Shown here one piece after another: positions 12,547 to 22,682 of a stretch of DNA of 64,000 nt (its first letter is position 1; each line of letters opens with the position of its first letter). The notes beneath the pieces were generated by a model. It worked only from the letters and a program-made list of their open reading frames with translations, did not search any database and was not told the DNA's origin. A program made the position numbers and the translations under genes. Source of the stretch: Nakaseomyces glabratus (Eukaryota; Ascomycota; Saccharomycetes; Saccharomycetales; Saccharomycetaceae); contig NC_088960.1 of assembly GCF_010111755.1 (NCBI RefSeq), forward strand, positions 310,001 through 374,000, written 5' to 3'.

Positions 12547-15231
12547 ATGTATGTGTATAAGAGAAGTGGCCGTAAAGAGCCTGTCAAGTTTGACAAGATC
12601 ACAGCACGTATCTCCAGACTCTGTTATGGTCTAGATCCACGTATCGATGCTGTTAAGGTCACCCAGAGAATCATCTCTGGTGTCTACGAAGGTGTTACCA
12701 CTGTCGAGCTGGATAATCTGGCTGCTGAGACATGTGCTTACATGACTACTATCCACCCAGATTACGCCACTCTGGCCGCTAGAGTCGCTATTTCTAACTT
12801 GCACAAGCAGACCACGAAACAGTTCTCCCAAGTTGTCTCTAACTTGTACCATTACATCAACCCTGCCACTGGCAAGCATGCTCCTATGATCAGCGATGAG
12901 GTTTACCAAATTGTCATGGACAACAAGGATGAGCTGGATTCCGCTATCGTTTACGACAGAGACTTCCAGTTCAACTACTTCGGTTTCAAGACTTTGGAAC
13001 GTTCCTACTTGCTAAGAATAAATGGTGAAGTTGCTGAACGTCCTCAACATTTGATCATGAGAGTTGCCTTGGGTATCCACGGTAGAGATCTAGAAGCTGC
13101 ATTGGAAACTTATAACCTGATGTCTCTAAGATACTTCACTCACGCTTCTCCAACATTATTTAATGCTGGTACTCCACACCCACAAATGTCCTCTTGTTTC
13201 TTGGTCGCCATGAAAGATGACTCCATTGAGGGTATTTACGACACTCTAAAGGAATGTGCTTTGATTTCCAAGACTGCTGGTGGTATTGGTCTACACATTC
13301 ACAACATTCGTGCCACAGGTTCCTACATCGCCGGTACTAACGGTACTTCCAACGGTTTGATTCCTATGGTCCGTGTCTTCAACAACACTGCCCGTTACGT
13401 TGACCAAGGTGGTAACAAGAGACCAGGTGCTTTTGCCCTATACTTGGAACCATGGCATGCCGATATCTTCGACTTCATCGATATCAGAAAGAACCACGGT
13501 AAGGAAGAAATTCGTGCTAGAGATTTGTTCCCAGCTTTGTGGGTTCCTGATTTGTTCATGAAGCGTGTTGAACAAAACGGTAACTGGACTTTGTTCTCCC
13601 CAAGCTCCGCTCCAGGTCTAAGCGACTGCTACGGTAAGGAATTTGAAGAGCTTTACGAACGTTACGAAAGAGAAGGCCGTGGTAAGACTATCAAGGCTCA
13701 AAAGCTTTGGTACTCTATCCTGGAAGCTCAAACCGAAACTGGTACCCCATTTATGATCTACAAGGATGCCTGTAACGAAAAATCTAACCAAAGAAACTTG
13801 GGTGTTATCAAGTCTTCTAACTTGTGTTGTGAAATCGTCGAATACTCTTCTCCAGATGAAACCGCCGTTTGTAACTTGGCTTCTATTGCTTTGCCAGCTT
13901 TCATTGAAACAAGTGAAGATGGTAAGACCTCTACTTACAACTTCCAAAAGTTGCACGACATCGCCAAGGTTATTACCCGTAACTTGAACAAGGTTATTGA
14001 CCGTAACTACTACCCAGTTCCAGAGGCCAAGAACTCTAACATGAGACACAGACCTATTGCTCTTGGTGTCCAAGGTTTAGCTGATACTTTCATGTTGTTG
14101 CGTTTGCCATTCGACTCTGAGGGTGCCGCTAAGCTAAACATCCAAATCTTCGAAACCATCTACCACGCCTCCTTGGAAGCTTCTTGTGAATTGGCCCAAA
14201 AGGATGGTCCATACCAATCTTACCAAGGCTCTCCAATCTCTAAGGGTGTCTTCCAATTCGACATGTGGAATGCTAAGCCATTCGGTATGTGGGACTGGGA
14301 TGCTTTGAGAAAGGACATCTTGAAGCATGGTGTCAGAAACTCTTTGACTATGGCCCCAATGCCAACTGCTTCCACTTCCCAAATTTTGGGTTACAACGAA
14401 TGTTTCGAGCCAGTTACTTCCAACATGTACTCTCGTCGTGTTCTATCTGGTGAGTTCCAAGTCGTTAACCCATACTTGTTGCGTGACTTGGTTGACTTGG
14501 GTATCTGGGATGAAGGTATGAAGCAACACATTATTACACAAAATGGTTCCATTCAAAACCTACCAAACATTCCTCAAGAATTGAAAGATCTTTACAAGAC
14601 TGTTTGGGAAATCTCACAAAAGACCATTATCAACATGGCTGCTGACCGTTCTGTCTACATCGATCAATCTCATTCTTTGAACTTGTTCTTGCAAGCTCCA
14701 ACCATGGGTAAGATCACCAGTATGCACTTCTACGGTTGGAAGAAGGGTTTGAAGACCGGTATGTACTACCTAAGAACTCAAGCTGCCTCTGCCGCCATTC
14801 AATTCACTATCGATCAATCTGTTGCTCAACAAGCTGCAAACAATATCGCCGACTTGTCCAACTTGAAGAGACCATCTTATGTTGAAAGTGAGCCATCCTA
14901 TGTTCCAAGCGACTTTAAGGCTGACTGGGAAAACATCAAGCCATCCAAGATTACCTACTCCGAAACCGAAGATGAATCTAGAAACGTTTCTCTAACACCA
15001 TCTGCTTCTTCTTCAAATGACGACTTGAGCAGCAGTGTCGGTTCATTGAAGATCTCTGAACACCCAGCTACTCCAGTTTCATCAACCACCACAAACATTC
15101 CAGTTAAGGAAGACAAGAAAGAAGTTGCCCCAGAAGCTGAAGATGCCGAATCCGAGTTTGACATCTACAACTCTAAGGTCATTGCCTGTGCCATCGACAA
15201 GCCAGAAGCTTGTGAAATGTGCTCTGGTTAA
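12547..15231 (+). CDS. RNR1: Ribonucleotide reductase large subunit
   Basis: The 894-aa large (alpha) subunit of class I ribonucleotide reductase converts NDPs to dNDPs in the cytosol. The N-terminal ATP-cone (residues 1-~90) provides activity control by dATP. The redox pair is present: Cys217 in SSCF and a second Cys in the [10 protein letters not shown] motif. The catalytic NLCCE motif (Asn425, Cys427, Glu429) and the phosphate-binding [10 protein letters not shown] are intact. The C-terminal CEMCSG tail, which re-reduces the active site, is also present. S. cerevisiae Rnr1 is 888 aa and its inducible paralogue Rnr3 is 869 aa, so length and the long Ser-rich C-terminal linker favour RNR1. 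Codon bias is strong. Confidence 0.98.
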   Translation: MYVYKRSGRKEPVKFDKITARISRLCYGLDPRIDAVKVTQRIISGVYEGVTTVELDNLAAETCAYMTTIHPDYATLAARVAISNLHKQTTKQFSQVVSNLYHYINPATGKHAPMISDEVYQIVMDNKDELDSAIVYDRDFQFNYFGFKTLERSYLLRINGEVAERPQHLIMRVALGIHGRDLEAALETYNLMSLRYFTHASPTLFNAGTPHPQMSSCFLVAMKDDSIEGIYDTLKECALISKTAGGIGLHIHNIRATGSYIAGTNGTSNGLIPMVRVFNNTARYVDQGGNKRPGAFALYLEPWHADIFDFIDIRKNHGKEEIRARDLFPALWVPDLFMKRVEQNGNWTLFSPSSAPGLSDCYGKEFEELYERYEREGRGKTIKAQKLWYSILEAQTETGTPFMIYKDACNEKSNQRNLGVIKSSNLCCEIVEYSSPDETAVCNLASIALPAFIETSEDGKTSTYNFQKLHDIAKVITRNLNKVIDRNYYPVPEAKNSNMRHRPIALGVQGLADTFMLLRLPFDSEGAAKLNIQIFETIYHASLEASCELAQKDGPYQSYQGSPISKGVFQFDMWNAKPFGMWDWDALRKDILKHGVRNSLTMAPMPTASTSQILGYNECFEPVTSNMYSRRVLSGEFQVVNPYLLRDLVDLGIWDEGMKQHIITQNGSIQNLPNIPQELKDLYKTVWEISQKTIINMAADRSVYIDQSHSLNLFLQAPTMGKITSMHFYGWKKGLKTGMYYLRTQAASAAIQFTIDQSVAQQAANNIADLSNLKRPSYVESEPSYVPSDFKADWENIKPSKITYSETEDESRNVSLTPSASSSNDDLSSSVGSLKISEHPATPVSSTTTNIPVKEDKKEVAPEAEDAESEFDIYNSKVIACAIDKPEACEMCSG

Positions 15232-15836
15232 TCTTTGCTCTTTCTAGTTTTTCTATTCTAATTTGTTGTTTTCTATTTGGGTTTCATTTATTTTCTAATA
15301 ATTCGGTGTATTTTACTTTTGATACAATTTTTTTTTACTGGTTTTCTTTATCTTTCACATTATGAGTTAGTCATGTCCACCTTTCACATCTTTAATTTCA
15401 TATTTTTTTATTAAAATAACGATATAAACATAAAAAATAATAATCTTCATTTAATATTAAAAAAGCATTATATTTCTCTTAAATTATATTAGTTTATATT
15501 ATAGCGGTCTTGATACGCTACTCCATTGTAGTTCAATTTTCCTGATCCTTAGGCTGGAGACCGGGTAAGTAAATTTCTCAAGACGCTCCTGTCAACAATC
15601 AAGAAATCGAAAAAGGGTAATAGCAAGTAAGCCATAATAGCAGTACATTCTTTTGCAAAAGCTTTGTAATTGGTTTTACCACATCAAACACATTTGACCA
15701 CATCAAACAGTGTTCAATTGCTTGAAAAACTGAAGGTATAACAGTCGTGGCGAAAGGTCGACAAAGAGCTGTAAAGAATAAGCCAAACAGGTTCACTGTG
15801 CTGAATTTTAGAGCAACTAACACATTTATTCGACAA
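15232..15836. other. Intergenic region: RNR1 3' flank and SEC6 promoter
   Basis: The left half is very T- and A-rich, as in a yeast 3' flank. A Reb1-like site, CGGGTAA (15572-15578), lies about 260 bp before the SEC6 start. The SEC6 frame stays open upstream of its ATG to a GTG at 15747, but that stretch has no homology. No gene is supported. Confidence 0.65.
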
Positions 15837-18278
15837 ATGGTGGCAAATAGTATGAACTTAGCAGATATACTCAAGGATGAAGTATCCCTTGAGAGAGTTA
15901 AGGAGTTAAAGGACCAGCTTCTTAAGGAGAAATCCACTATTGATTACCAACTAAGTAAAGAATCGAACAAGAATTACGAAGCTGTGCAAGAGAGTATAAA
16001 GCTACTAAACATATCACAAAAGGATGTTATTGAGGTGAAAGATCAGTTATCTAAAGTTAAGACGCTCAGTGATGAGAGCAAGTCATCAATATCCAGATAT
16101 GACATTATCTTCGATGCAACTAGAATGTATGAAAAGGTAGACATGACCTCGGAGATATACGATAAGATTGTAGCATTTAGTGATACAGTAGAACAGGTCA
16201 ACAGAATGCTTGATACGGAACTAGCACAAGATGGTTTAGAAACTGGCTGTCCCTATTTGATTCAAATCCATTACCTGCTAACAACGATAAGAAACTTTCA
16301 GGATCAAATGACAATTATGGCTAATGTATCCACAGATGATGTACAACGTACATGCCAAAAGCTTTTTTCTAAAGTTTCTGGTCTAGTGGATAAATTTGAT
16401 CAGCTATTGGAATCACTTATATATGACATTGTCGAAATGATAAGAGCTGAAAATTATTCTTTAGTAGTGAGATTGTTCAAAATAATAGATTTTGAAGAAC
16501 GAGAAGACCTGAGGATTGAGGCCATTAGAAACATTATCAAGAAGAAAGAGATAGAAGCAGAAAAGTCAACATTTAAAAAGCTACCTAGTTCTAAGAACAT
16601 TGGTAGACTGGAACTTGAAAGTAATTCTAAGGCATTAGAATATCCAACAGATCAAGGGCTATATCAAGAAATTATAAATGGTACAATAACAACGAGAGTA
16701 CAGTCGAGAGGCTACAAAAATTTGTTGTACAATAAAATCAAACAATCGATACAAGAAATGTTTATTGAAGTCCGCAAAGAGTACGATGGCGATAAAAAAT
16801 TTGATGTACTTAACAATCTTGATTGGGTGTTCAACGAGTTACTTGTTGTTAAGGACTATGTGTCCAAGTATTCCCCTCCCTATTGGAATATATTTGACAA
16901 ATACTACCAATTCTACTATGATGAGCTTCACATCTTAATCAATGAGTTAGTTGATGCTGAACCGGAAACAATCATTATATTAGATATTATAGATTTTGAC
17001 AAAACATTCCAGAATACTTTGGTCAAGGACTTTGGCTTTAAGAGGAAAGAAACGAAGACAGTTATTGGTGACACACAGAAGGAAACACTATTCAAAGACT
17101 ATTTGAATCTAATTGTGATCAAAATGACCGAATGGCTTGGGAACTTACAAAAGACGGAGTTCAAAACGTTCAAAGATCGTTCTATTCCTCCACAATCAGA
17201 TGCCGAGAACTTGTTATTATTAGAAGGGACAAAGACATGCTTTCAAATGTTCAGTCAACAAGTTGAAGTGGCTGCCGGTTCAAGTCAGGCAAAGATTTTA
17301 GTTGGTGTTATTGAGAAGTTTTCCGAACTTATTGAAAATAGATTAAGCAATTGGATTTCTGTTGTAGACGAAGAAGTGAGAAGACTAATGAAATATAATG
17401 AACTTTATGACCTTGATCCTAATGCTATCGCCCCTGAAAACGAAGTTCCAGGTGGTCTACTAGAGTATGTTATTGCTCTTGCAAATGACCAGATGAGGGC
17501 TGCCGACTATGCAATGGCAATTGGTTCCAAATACGGAGCCATGGTGACCAAAGCATACGAGAAGGAAATTCAAACAAACATTGACAATATTCTTGACAGA
17601 TTTGCAGATGTGAGTCAAGTATGTATATCAGCTCTGCTTACAATTATCTTTGATGACCTTAAGAAACCATACAGTGAGATATTTAGCAAGACATGGTATA
17701 AAGGTAGCCAGGCACAACAAATTTCAGATACAATTTCTGAATACCTTGAAGATATAAAGGTACTGATGAACCCAGTTTTGTATGGGCTGTTTATGGAAAG
17801 GCTAATTGAAAATACTATATTAGGTTATATTGGGGCATTGAAGTATGAACACAGTATAAAGAATAAGAACAACAAGTTCTTAGAGAGTGTCAAACGTGAT
17901 TTCGAGATCTTTTATAAGCTCTTCGCTACATATATTGGTTCCTCAGACGAGACCATAGAAATAGTGAAGGAGAAATTTGAAGTCATGGACTACTTCATGG
18001 ATCTATGCTGCGAACCTATAGATTCAGTGATGGGTATATGGGATAATTTCCTACAGAGGTACCCAGATGTTCCTGTGGTAATATTAGAATTTGTGTTGAA
18101 GAGCAGAAAGGATATCGATCGCTCTAGAAGAAAGAAGCTTGTCCAAAGGGCCATTGATCTTTCATTGAGACCTGAACATTTAGCATTCATCAGCAGCGAA
18201 GAATACGAACCATCGTACCTGTCCAACTTCACCATCAAATCAGCAAAGAAGTCTGAGGATGTAGGAGATGACTATTAA
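15837..18278 (+). CDS. SEC6: Exocyst subunit Sec6
   Basis: Sec6 is a core subunit of the exocyst, which tethers post-Golgi vesicles to the bud plasma membrane before SNARE-mediated fusion. The 813-aa product aligns with S. cerevisiae Sec6 (805 aa) from SLERVKELKDQLLKEKS onward. Conserved blocks include EREDLRIEAIRNIIKKKEIE, YPTDQGLYQEI and KETLFKDYLNLIV. The N-terminal third is predicted coiled coil and the rest alpha-helical rods. The ATG at 15837 puts the SLER motif about 16 residues in, as in the yeast protein; a second in-frame ATG lies at 15852. SEC6 is on chromosome IX in S. cerevisiae, next to RNR3, so its place here fits an interleaved duplicated block. Confidence 0.96.
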   Translation: MVANSMNLADILKDEVSLERVKELKDQLLKEKSTIDYQLSKESNKNYEAVQESIKLLNISQKDVIEVKDQLSKVKTLSDESKSSISRYDIIFDATRMYEKVDMTSEIYDKIVAFSDTVEQVNRMLDTELAQDGLETGCPYLIQIHYLLTTIRNFQDQMTIMANVSTDDVQRTCQKLFSKVSGLVDKFDQLLESLIYDIVEMIRAENYSLVVRLFKIIDFEEREDLRIEAIRNIIKKKEIEAEKSTFKKLPSSKNIGRLELESNSKALEYPTDQGLYQEIINGTITTRVQSRGYKNLLYNKIKQSIQEMFIEVRKEYDGDKKFDVLNNLDWVFNELLVVKDYVSKYSPPYWNIFDKYYQFYYDELHILINELVDAEPETIIILDIIDFDKTFQNTLVKDFGFKRKETKTVIGDTQKETLFKDYLNLIVIKMTEWLGNLQKTEFKTFKDRSIPPQSDAENLLLLEGTKTCFQMFSQQVEVAAGSSQAKILVGVIEKFSELIENRLSNWISVVDEEVRRLMKYNELYDLDPNAIAPENEVPGGLLEYVIALANDQMRAADYAMAIGSKYGAMVTKAYEKEIQTNIDNILDRFADVSQVCISALLTIIFDDLKKPYSEIFSKTWYKGSQAQQISDTISEYLEDIKVLMNPVLYGLFMERLIENTILGYIGALKYEHSIKNKNNKFLESVKRDFEIFYKLFATYIGSSDETIEIVKEKFEVMDYFMDLCCEPIDSVMGIWDNFLQRYPDVPVVILEFVLKSRKDIDRSRRKKLVQRAIDLSLRPEHLAFISSEEYEPSYLSNFTIKSAKKSEDVGDDY

Positions 18279-18372
18279 GTAGAAAAAAAATCATAGACTA
18301 GTATATTCGAATTGTAAGACAAACGAATGGTGTATTCTAGTGACAAATTATATATATACTCAGTATTCATAG

Positions 18373-18711
18373 TCATTTAGATAACCATGCCACTGAGACA
18401 ACATGATTCTTCCCGGCATGCTTATCTTCCAATACATGTGTTAGGAAACCATCCTTTTTGGCGTTCCAAGAGGCACCAAACTTATTATCTATTTCACATG
18501 AGCTAGAACTTTCCGTGGGTATATCAATGCTAGTTACCGATACAATGTATTTGTACTGAGAGGAATGCTTATTCAAACTTTCCAGTATATGTTGGATCAA
18601 GGTGTCAGCACTCACCTGAGACTCGGAGAACTGACTCTCAATCAAGTCAATTAGTCTTGGGGCAGTCAATGGACTGTTCGAACTTTTGTCATCAATCTTT
18701 TCAATGACCAT
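18373..18711 (-). CDS. TDA2: Tda2, Tctex-type dynein light-chain-like protein
   Basis: This 112-aa protein resembles S. cerevisiae Tda2 (YER071C), a homodimeric Tctex-1-like protein at actin patches that helps recruit Aim21 during endocytosis. Matching segments are LESLNKHSSQYKYIVSVTS, GASWNAKKDGF and the C-terminal VVSVAWLSK, which form the beta-strand core. It is slightly shorter than the yeast protein (126 aa). It converges with SEC6, whose stop is 94 bp away. Its start sits directly against a T-tract on the + strand (18712-18721), giving an A-rich leader. No signal or membrane segment is present. Confidence 0.9.
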   Translation of the reverse strand: MVIEKIDDKSSNSPLTAPRLIDLIESQFSESQVSADTLIQHILESLNKHSSQYKYIVSVTSIDIPTESSSSCEIDNKFGASWNAKKDGFLTHVLEDKHAGKNHVVSVAWLSK

Positions 18712-18865
18712 TTTTTTTTTTTAAATTGTGTCTGCTAAGTACTTGTCTACACTTTACACATTATTTAATAATAATATATTATGCATAGTGTTATTCATGA
18801 TTTTTTGTTTTTGTATGGTGCCCTATTTTTTCATACTTATTTTTTTTTTTAGGGGAAGAAAAAAA

Positions 18866-18888
18866 GGATCCAACCAGGATTCGAACGG
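18866..18888 (-). other. tRNA-like B box with Pol III terminator (tRNA relic or ETC site)
   Basis: On the minus strand CGTTCGAATCC (18888-18878) matches the Pol III B box GGTTCGANTCC at 10 of 11 positions. It is followed by CTGGTTGGATCC and then a run of Ts, the layout of a T arm, acceptor 3' half and terminator. No matching acceptor 5' half, D arm or anticodon stem can be built upstream, and the T stem does not pair. It may be a decayed tRNA gene or an extra-TFIIIC site. Confidence 0.4.
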
Positions 18889-19122
18889 ATCGATTTCGGC
18901 TAAATGGCAGTATGTGGTCAAAGTGTGACTACTCCATTAAGAGTATATTAATATCCTCCTATCAATGTCCCAAGAGAATAACTATGACGACATATGGTAT
19001 AACGATCAAAAAAAAAAGAGGGTTAGATAGTCTCCTCTTTTACAGGCAGTTCGGCTCTTAAAATGTTTCTATAATAATCTGCATGGATAGCATTTTTGTC
19101 TCGTAGCTTCCCCTCACTTTTT

Positions 19123-19164
19123 GATTTGTGATTTGTGATTTGTGATTTGTGATTTGTAATTTGT
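19123..19164. repeat. 7-bp tandem repeat, 6 copies
   Basis: The unit GATTTGT repeats six times; the last copy carries one G-to-A change. It lies in the TDA2-ALD5 intergenic region. Confidence 0.9.
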
Positions 19165-20022
19165 GATTGCTAGCTCTTTTGTACCGACTCATACAACTCT
19201 CAAAGCTCCTCTTTTTTTTTCTTCACTAGAACTCTAACTTTGACCCATCTGCTTGTGTGGTTGTCCAACAAATGCATAGAGGGTCTCAATGAAGCTGATA
19301 GCTGTTCTTCCTCGAGGAAATGCTTTCCCACAACCAACATCTTGCACGTCATTTTCTAAGGACCCGTGTTTTCTTTCTTTCTTTTTTCTTTCTTTCCCAG
19401 AGTACTTCCGCGCAGACGCAATCTGCATTGTCTTTAGTTCGCAAACTAAGAGATTTCTCGAAGGGGGTCCTCTCTGCGAGTGGGTCTAAGGAATATCTGG
19501 AAAATAGCAAATCACAAGATCCTCTTTCTTTCTTTCTTTTTTTTCTCTTCTAGCTTTTCCGGGTTCAAATTCAAGATCCATTTTGTACGTGTATTTCTTA
19601 TGCAATTTCTTAACGCAGTTTCTTAGGCAGTTTCTTAACGCAGTTTCTTGCATTCAATAATACCCTATAGCCCATTCACAAGCAAAGCTGTTGGGCTATA
19701 ATGCTAGTACTATAGTTGTGTTGAAATCCAGTTTCTGATTCGAACAACCGTGGATGGTATCTTTTCCTTGTTGAAAAGGGACAATTGACTCACATTATTG
19801 AGAATTGTCCCCGAGGCTCCGGTACAGGACTTTTGTATTCCGATGTGCTTTAGGACAATTGTCTTTGTAATCGATGAGCCATAGAGATGAGAGCCACCCC
19901 TCTTCACCGAGTATACATATATAAGTGTGTGCTTTTTGTTGCTTTCTTCCCATTAAAGTATTCAATTTTGTAATTGTAGCTTGAGTTACAAGATACACAC
20001 GCATCTCCAACGCATAGCTCCA

Positions 20023-21576
20023 ATGTTCTCCCGTACTATTACCAGAACTCTACGTGCTCCTGCGGTGCTACGTTTGTACTCAACTAACGTTCCATTGGAA
20101 GTACCAGTTACTTTGCCAAATGGTATCAAGTATATGCAACCAACCGGTCTGTTCATCAACGGTGAGTTTGTGAAGTCACACGAGGGTAAGACCTTCGATG
20201 TGCTGAACCCATCTACCGAAGAAACGATCGCTACGCTATATGAAGCCCAGGCTGCCGACGTCGACATCGCCGTCAAGGCCGCTAAGGAGGCCTTCGAGAA
20301 CCACTGGTCCAGAGAAGACCCTGAAGTGCGTGCCAGAGCTTTGTTCAACTTGGCCGACTTAGTCGAAGCTAACTTGGAAACTTTGGCCGGTATCGACTCT
20401 CTAGACAACGGTAAGTCCCTGCTGTGTTCCCGTGCCGATGTCGCGCTAGTGGCCAAGTACTTGCGTTCCTGTGGTGGTTGGGCTGATAAGATCTACGGTG
20501 ACGTTATCGACACCGGTAAGTCCCACTTCACTTACTCCGTCAAGGAACCATTGGGTGTCTGTGGTCAAATTATCCCATGGAACTTCCCATTGTTGATGTG
20601 GTCCTGGAAGATCGGTCCAGCTTTGGCCACCGGTAACACCGTCGTTCTAAAACCTGCCGAATTGACTCCATTGTCCGCCCTTTTCGCTTCCAAACTTTGC
20701 CAAGAAGCTGGTATCCCAGCTGGTGTAGTTAACATTATCCCAGGTCCAGGTAAAACCGTCGGTGAAAGAATCTGTACCCACCCTGACATCAAGAAGGTTG
20801 CATTCACTGGTTCTACCGCTACTGGTTCCCGTATCATGAAGACCGCCGCTGACAGCATCAAGAAGGTTACTCTTGAACTGGGTGGTAAGTCTCCAAACAT
20901 CGTCTTCGCTGATGCTGACTTGGAACAAGCTGTTGAAAACATTGCCCATGGTATTTTCTTCAACTCTGGTGAAGTCTGTTGTGCCGGTTCTAGAATCTAC
21001 GTTCAAGATAAGTGTTATGACGAAGTCTTGGACAGATTAAAGAAGTACACTGAAAGCTTGAAGGTCGGTAACCCATTCGGTGACAACACTTACCAAGGTT
21101 CTCAAACTTCCCAACAACAATTAGACAAGATTTTGGAATACGTCGACATTGGTAAGCAAGAAGGTGCCAGAATTGTCACCGGTGGTGAAAGAATCGGTGA
21201 GAAGGGTTACTTCTTCAAGCCAACCGTCTTCGCCGATGTTAAGGAAAACATGCGTATTGTCAAGGATGAAATCTTTGGTCCAATCGTCACCGTCTCCCAG
21301 TTCTCCACTGTTGACGAGGTTATCGCCATGGCTAACGACTCCCAATACGGTCTAGCCGCCGGTATCCACACCAACGATGTCAACAAGGCCGTCGAAGTCT
21401 CCAGCAGATTGAAGGCCGGTACCATCTGGATCAACACTTACAACGCATTCCACCAAAACGTTCCATTCGGTGGTTTCGGTCAATCTGGTATTGGCCGTGA
21501 AATGGGTTCTGCCGCCTTGGACAACTACACTCAAGTCAAGTCTGTCAGAATGGCCATCACCAAGCCAAGAGTCTAA
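20023..21576 (+). CDS. ALD5: Mitochondrial aldehyde dehydrogenase
   Basis: This NAD(P)+-dependent aldehyde dehydrogenase (517 aa) oxidises acetaldehyde to acetate in the mitochondrial matrix. The first ~25 residues ([20 protein letters not shown]) form a basic amphipathic presequence without acidic residues. The family motifs are intact: [25 protein letters not shown], the general base Glu in [11 protein letters not shown], and the nucleophile Cys319 in GEVCCAGSR. An open frame extends 42 nt upstream without an ATG, so the start is 20023. Position (before RPS24) corresponds to YER073W, hence ALD5; sequence alone would also fit ALD4. Codon bias is strong. A stress-element core and a TATA box lie about 100-130 bp upstream. 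Confidence 0.95.
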   Translation: MFSRTITRTLRAPAVLRLYSTNVPLEVPVTLPNGIKYMQPTGLFINGEFVKSHEGKTFDVLNPSTEETIATLYEAQAADVDIAVKAAKEAFENHWSREDPEVRARALFNLADLVEANLETLAGIDSLDNGKSLLCSRADVALVAKYLRSCGGWADKIYGDVIDTGKSHFTYSVKEPLGVCGQIIPWNFPLLMWSWKIGPALATGNTVVLKPAELTPLSALFASKLCQEAGIPAGVVNIIPGPGKTVGERICTHPDIKKVAFTGSTATGSRIMKTAADSIKKVTLELGGKSPNIVFADADLEQAVENIAHGIFFNSGEVCCAGSRIYVQDKCYDEVLDRLKKYTESLKVGNPFGDNTYQGSQTSQQQLDKILEYVDIGKQEGARIVTGGERIGEKGYFFKPTVFADVKENMRIVKDEIFGPIVTVSQFSTVDEVIAMANDSQYGLAAGIHTNDVNKAVEVSSRLKAGTIWINTYNAFHQNVPFGGFGQSGIGREMGSAALDNYTQVKSVRMAITKPRV

Positions 21577-21930
21577 ATTCCATCGAAAATAAACTTTGCA
21601 TGATTTAGATAAACCAATAGTATGAAATCATTACCGAAAAATGTCACATTACTATGGTGGAAAGCACACAATGTGCTTCATTGAAAACATTACAATCCCT
21701 TCAAATATATAGAGACTTTTTTAATTTTGTACACTAGAACACAACAATCCAATATTCATTCTTCATTCGGAAATACTGCTCAATTTGTATTTAATTATAT
21801 ATCTATCCTTACAACCTCTCGCCAGTAAAGTGGCTATAGTATTGTGAGGGAACAAAACCATGTGTCAGTATTCTGTCACATGCAAATGTCTATATGTACG
21901 AATAATTAGCAGTCACAAATGTTTATTCAT

Positions 21931-21966
21931 AACACCCAAACACCAACAACACCCAGACCCAACACA
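21931..21966 (+). promoter_or_regulatory. ACACCCA-rich tract: candidate Rap1 sites
   Basis: Two ACACCCA cores (starting 21932 and 21949) lie 17 bp apart in the same orientation, within sequence made almost entirely of C and A. Paired, same-orientation Rap1 sites are typical of ribosomal protein gene promoters. Here they are about 740 bp from the RPS24 ATG, further than usual, and next to the GC-rich island. The tract also resembles telomeric C-strand sequence. Confidence 0.4.
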
Positions 21967-22030
21967 TTTTGCTGACCGTTCTTTTTTTGCAGTTGTATTA
22001 TCACTTTAGCACCCAACATCACTGGAAAAA

Positions 22031-22520
22031 ATGTATTCCAGACTCACACGGAAGGTGGTCTGGCTTGCGTCCCAACTGGCAAATCAGCTCCGCCTGCGCT
22101 CCTGCGACATCGTGGTATCAGCCCACTCCAGCCCAGCTCATGCCGTAAAGATCGTAGCACCACCCAGCCCACCCAGCAAAGCTCTGTCCTGCTGGTACCG
22201 CAACTGCCTAGGGTCACTCACCGGACTAGTCCATACTGAGGGACCGCTTACCAAGTCCGTTCCTGAGCTTCCAGTGGGAACACACACTTCCCCCCCTACT
22301 GCCCACCAACTTGCCACTTGGAACCTAGGTTCACGGCTAGGCTGAGCTTCGCTTGCTTAGCTCAGTCTCCAGTCTCAAGTCCCACAGAGCCTTGAGCCTA
22401 GCTCTTGGCCCGGTGATCGGTGAGGCTGGTACTACTGCTAGCCGGTGGGGGGTGTTCTGTTCAGTGAGGATGGGACCACATTGGCACGCTTGATACTCAC
22501 CGCAAGCTGAGCAGGTCACA
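22031..22520. ncRNA. Candidate structured non-coding RNA (strand and family unknown)
   Basis: This block is much richer in G and C than any other intergenic DNA in the window and is dense in self-complementary segments. GCTAGGC (22336-22342) pairs with GCCTAGC (22396-22402), enclosing a hairpin with stem CTGAGC/GCTCAG (22342-22347 and 22360-22365). GAACCTAGGTTC (22321-22332) is a perfect palindrome. On the minus strand a TATA-like stretch lies near 22600-22610 and a T6 run at 22031-22026 could end a Pol III transcript. The only frame of any length (104 codons, from 22031) has no yeast-like composition. I could not match it to SRP, RNase P or RNase MRP RNA by eye. Confidence 0.35.
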
Positions 22521-22682
22521 TTTTGTCAAATGTCTCCATTGAGCAAAAGTTGCAAAAATGAATCGCTGAAGAGCAATATACGTGATATTCTTTAAGCGGT
22601 ATATTATATATTACGTGTGTTTTTTTTGGGTGTCGTTTATTAGCTGAACACAACGAAATAACCAAGGAATAACACAGCCGAA

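Larger units (their letters stand above)
18712..20022. other. Divergent TDA2-ALD5 intergenic region
   Basis: These 1.3 kb hold no convincing protein gene. They contain a tRNA-like B-box remnant (about 18866-18888), a 7-bp GATTTGT repeat (19123-19164), several TTTC-rich tracts and an imperfectly repeated 15-mer of the type GCAGTTTCTTAACGC around 19600-19650. A stress-element core CCCCT (19897-19901) and a TATATAAG box lie close to ALD5. In S. cerevisiae VTC1 occupies this interval; no trace of it is visible here. Confidence 0.65.
21577..22682. other. ALD5-RPS24 intergenic region with a GC-rich island
   Basis: The first ~350 bp are AT-rich ALD5 3' flank. A C/A-rich tract with ACACCCA motifs follows at 21931-21966, then a GC-rich, palindrome-rich block at about 22031-22520. 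AT-rich sequence then leads to the RPS24 ATG at 22683. The island contrasts sharply with its surroundings and is listed separately. Confidence 0.75.

Noticed and set aside
22031..22345. 104-codon ATG frame within the GC-rich island
   Set aside because: Its composition is rich in Ser, Pro, Ala and Leu with no recognisable domain, the codons are not yeast-like, and it ends within the palindromic part; a structured RNA explains the block better.
22031..22520. Assignment of the GC-rich island to SRP RNA, RNase P RNA or RNase MRP RNA
   Set aside because: I looked for the SRP Alu-domain UGUAA turn and helix-8 tetraloop, and for RNase P/MRP CR-I and CR-V, on both strands. Only scattered short resemblances turned up (for example GGAAGCTCA on the minus strand), not a consistent architecture.
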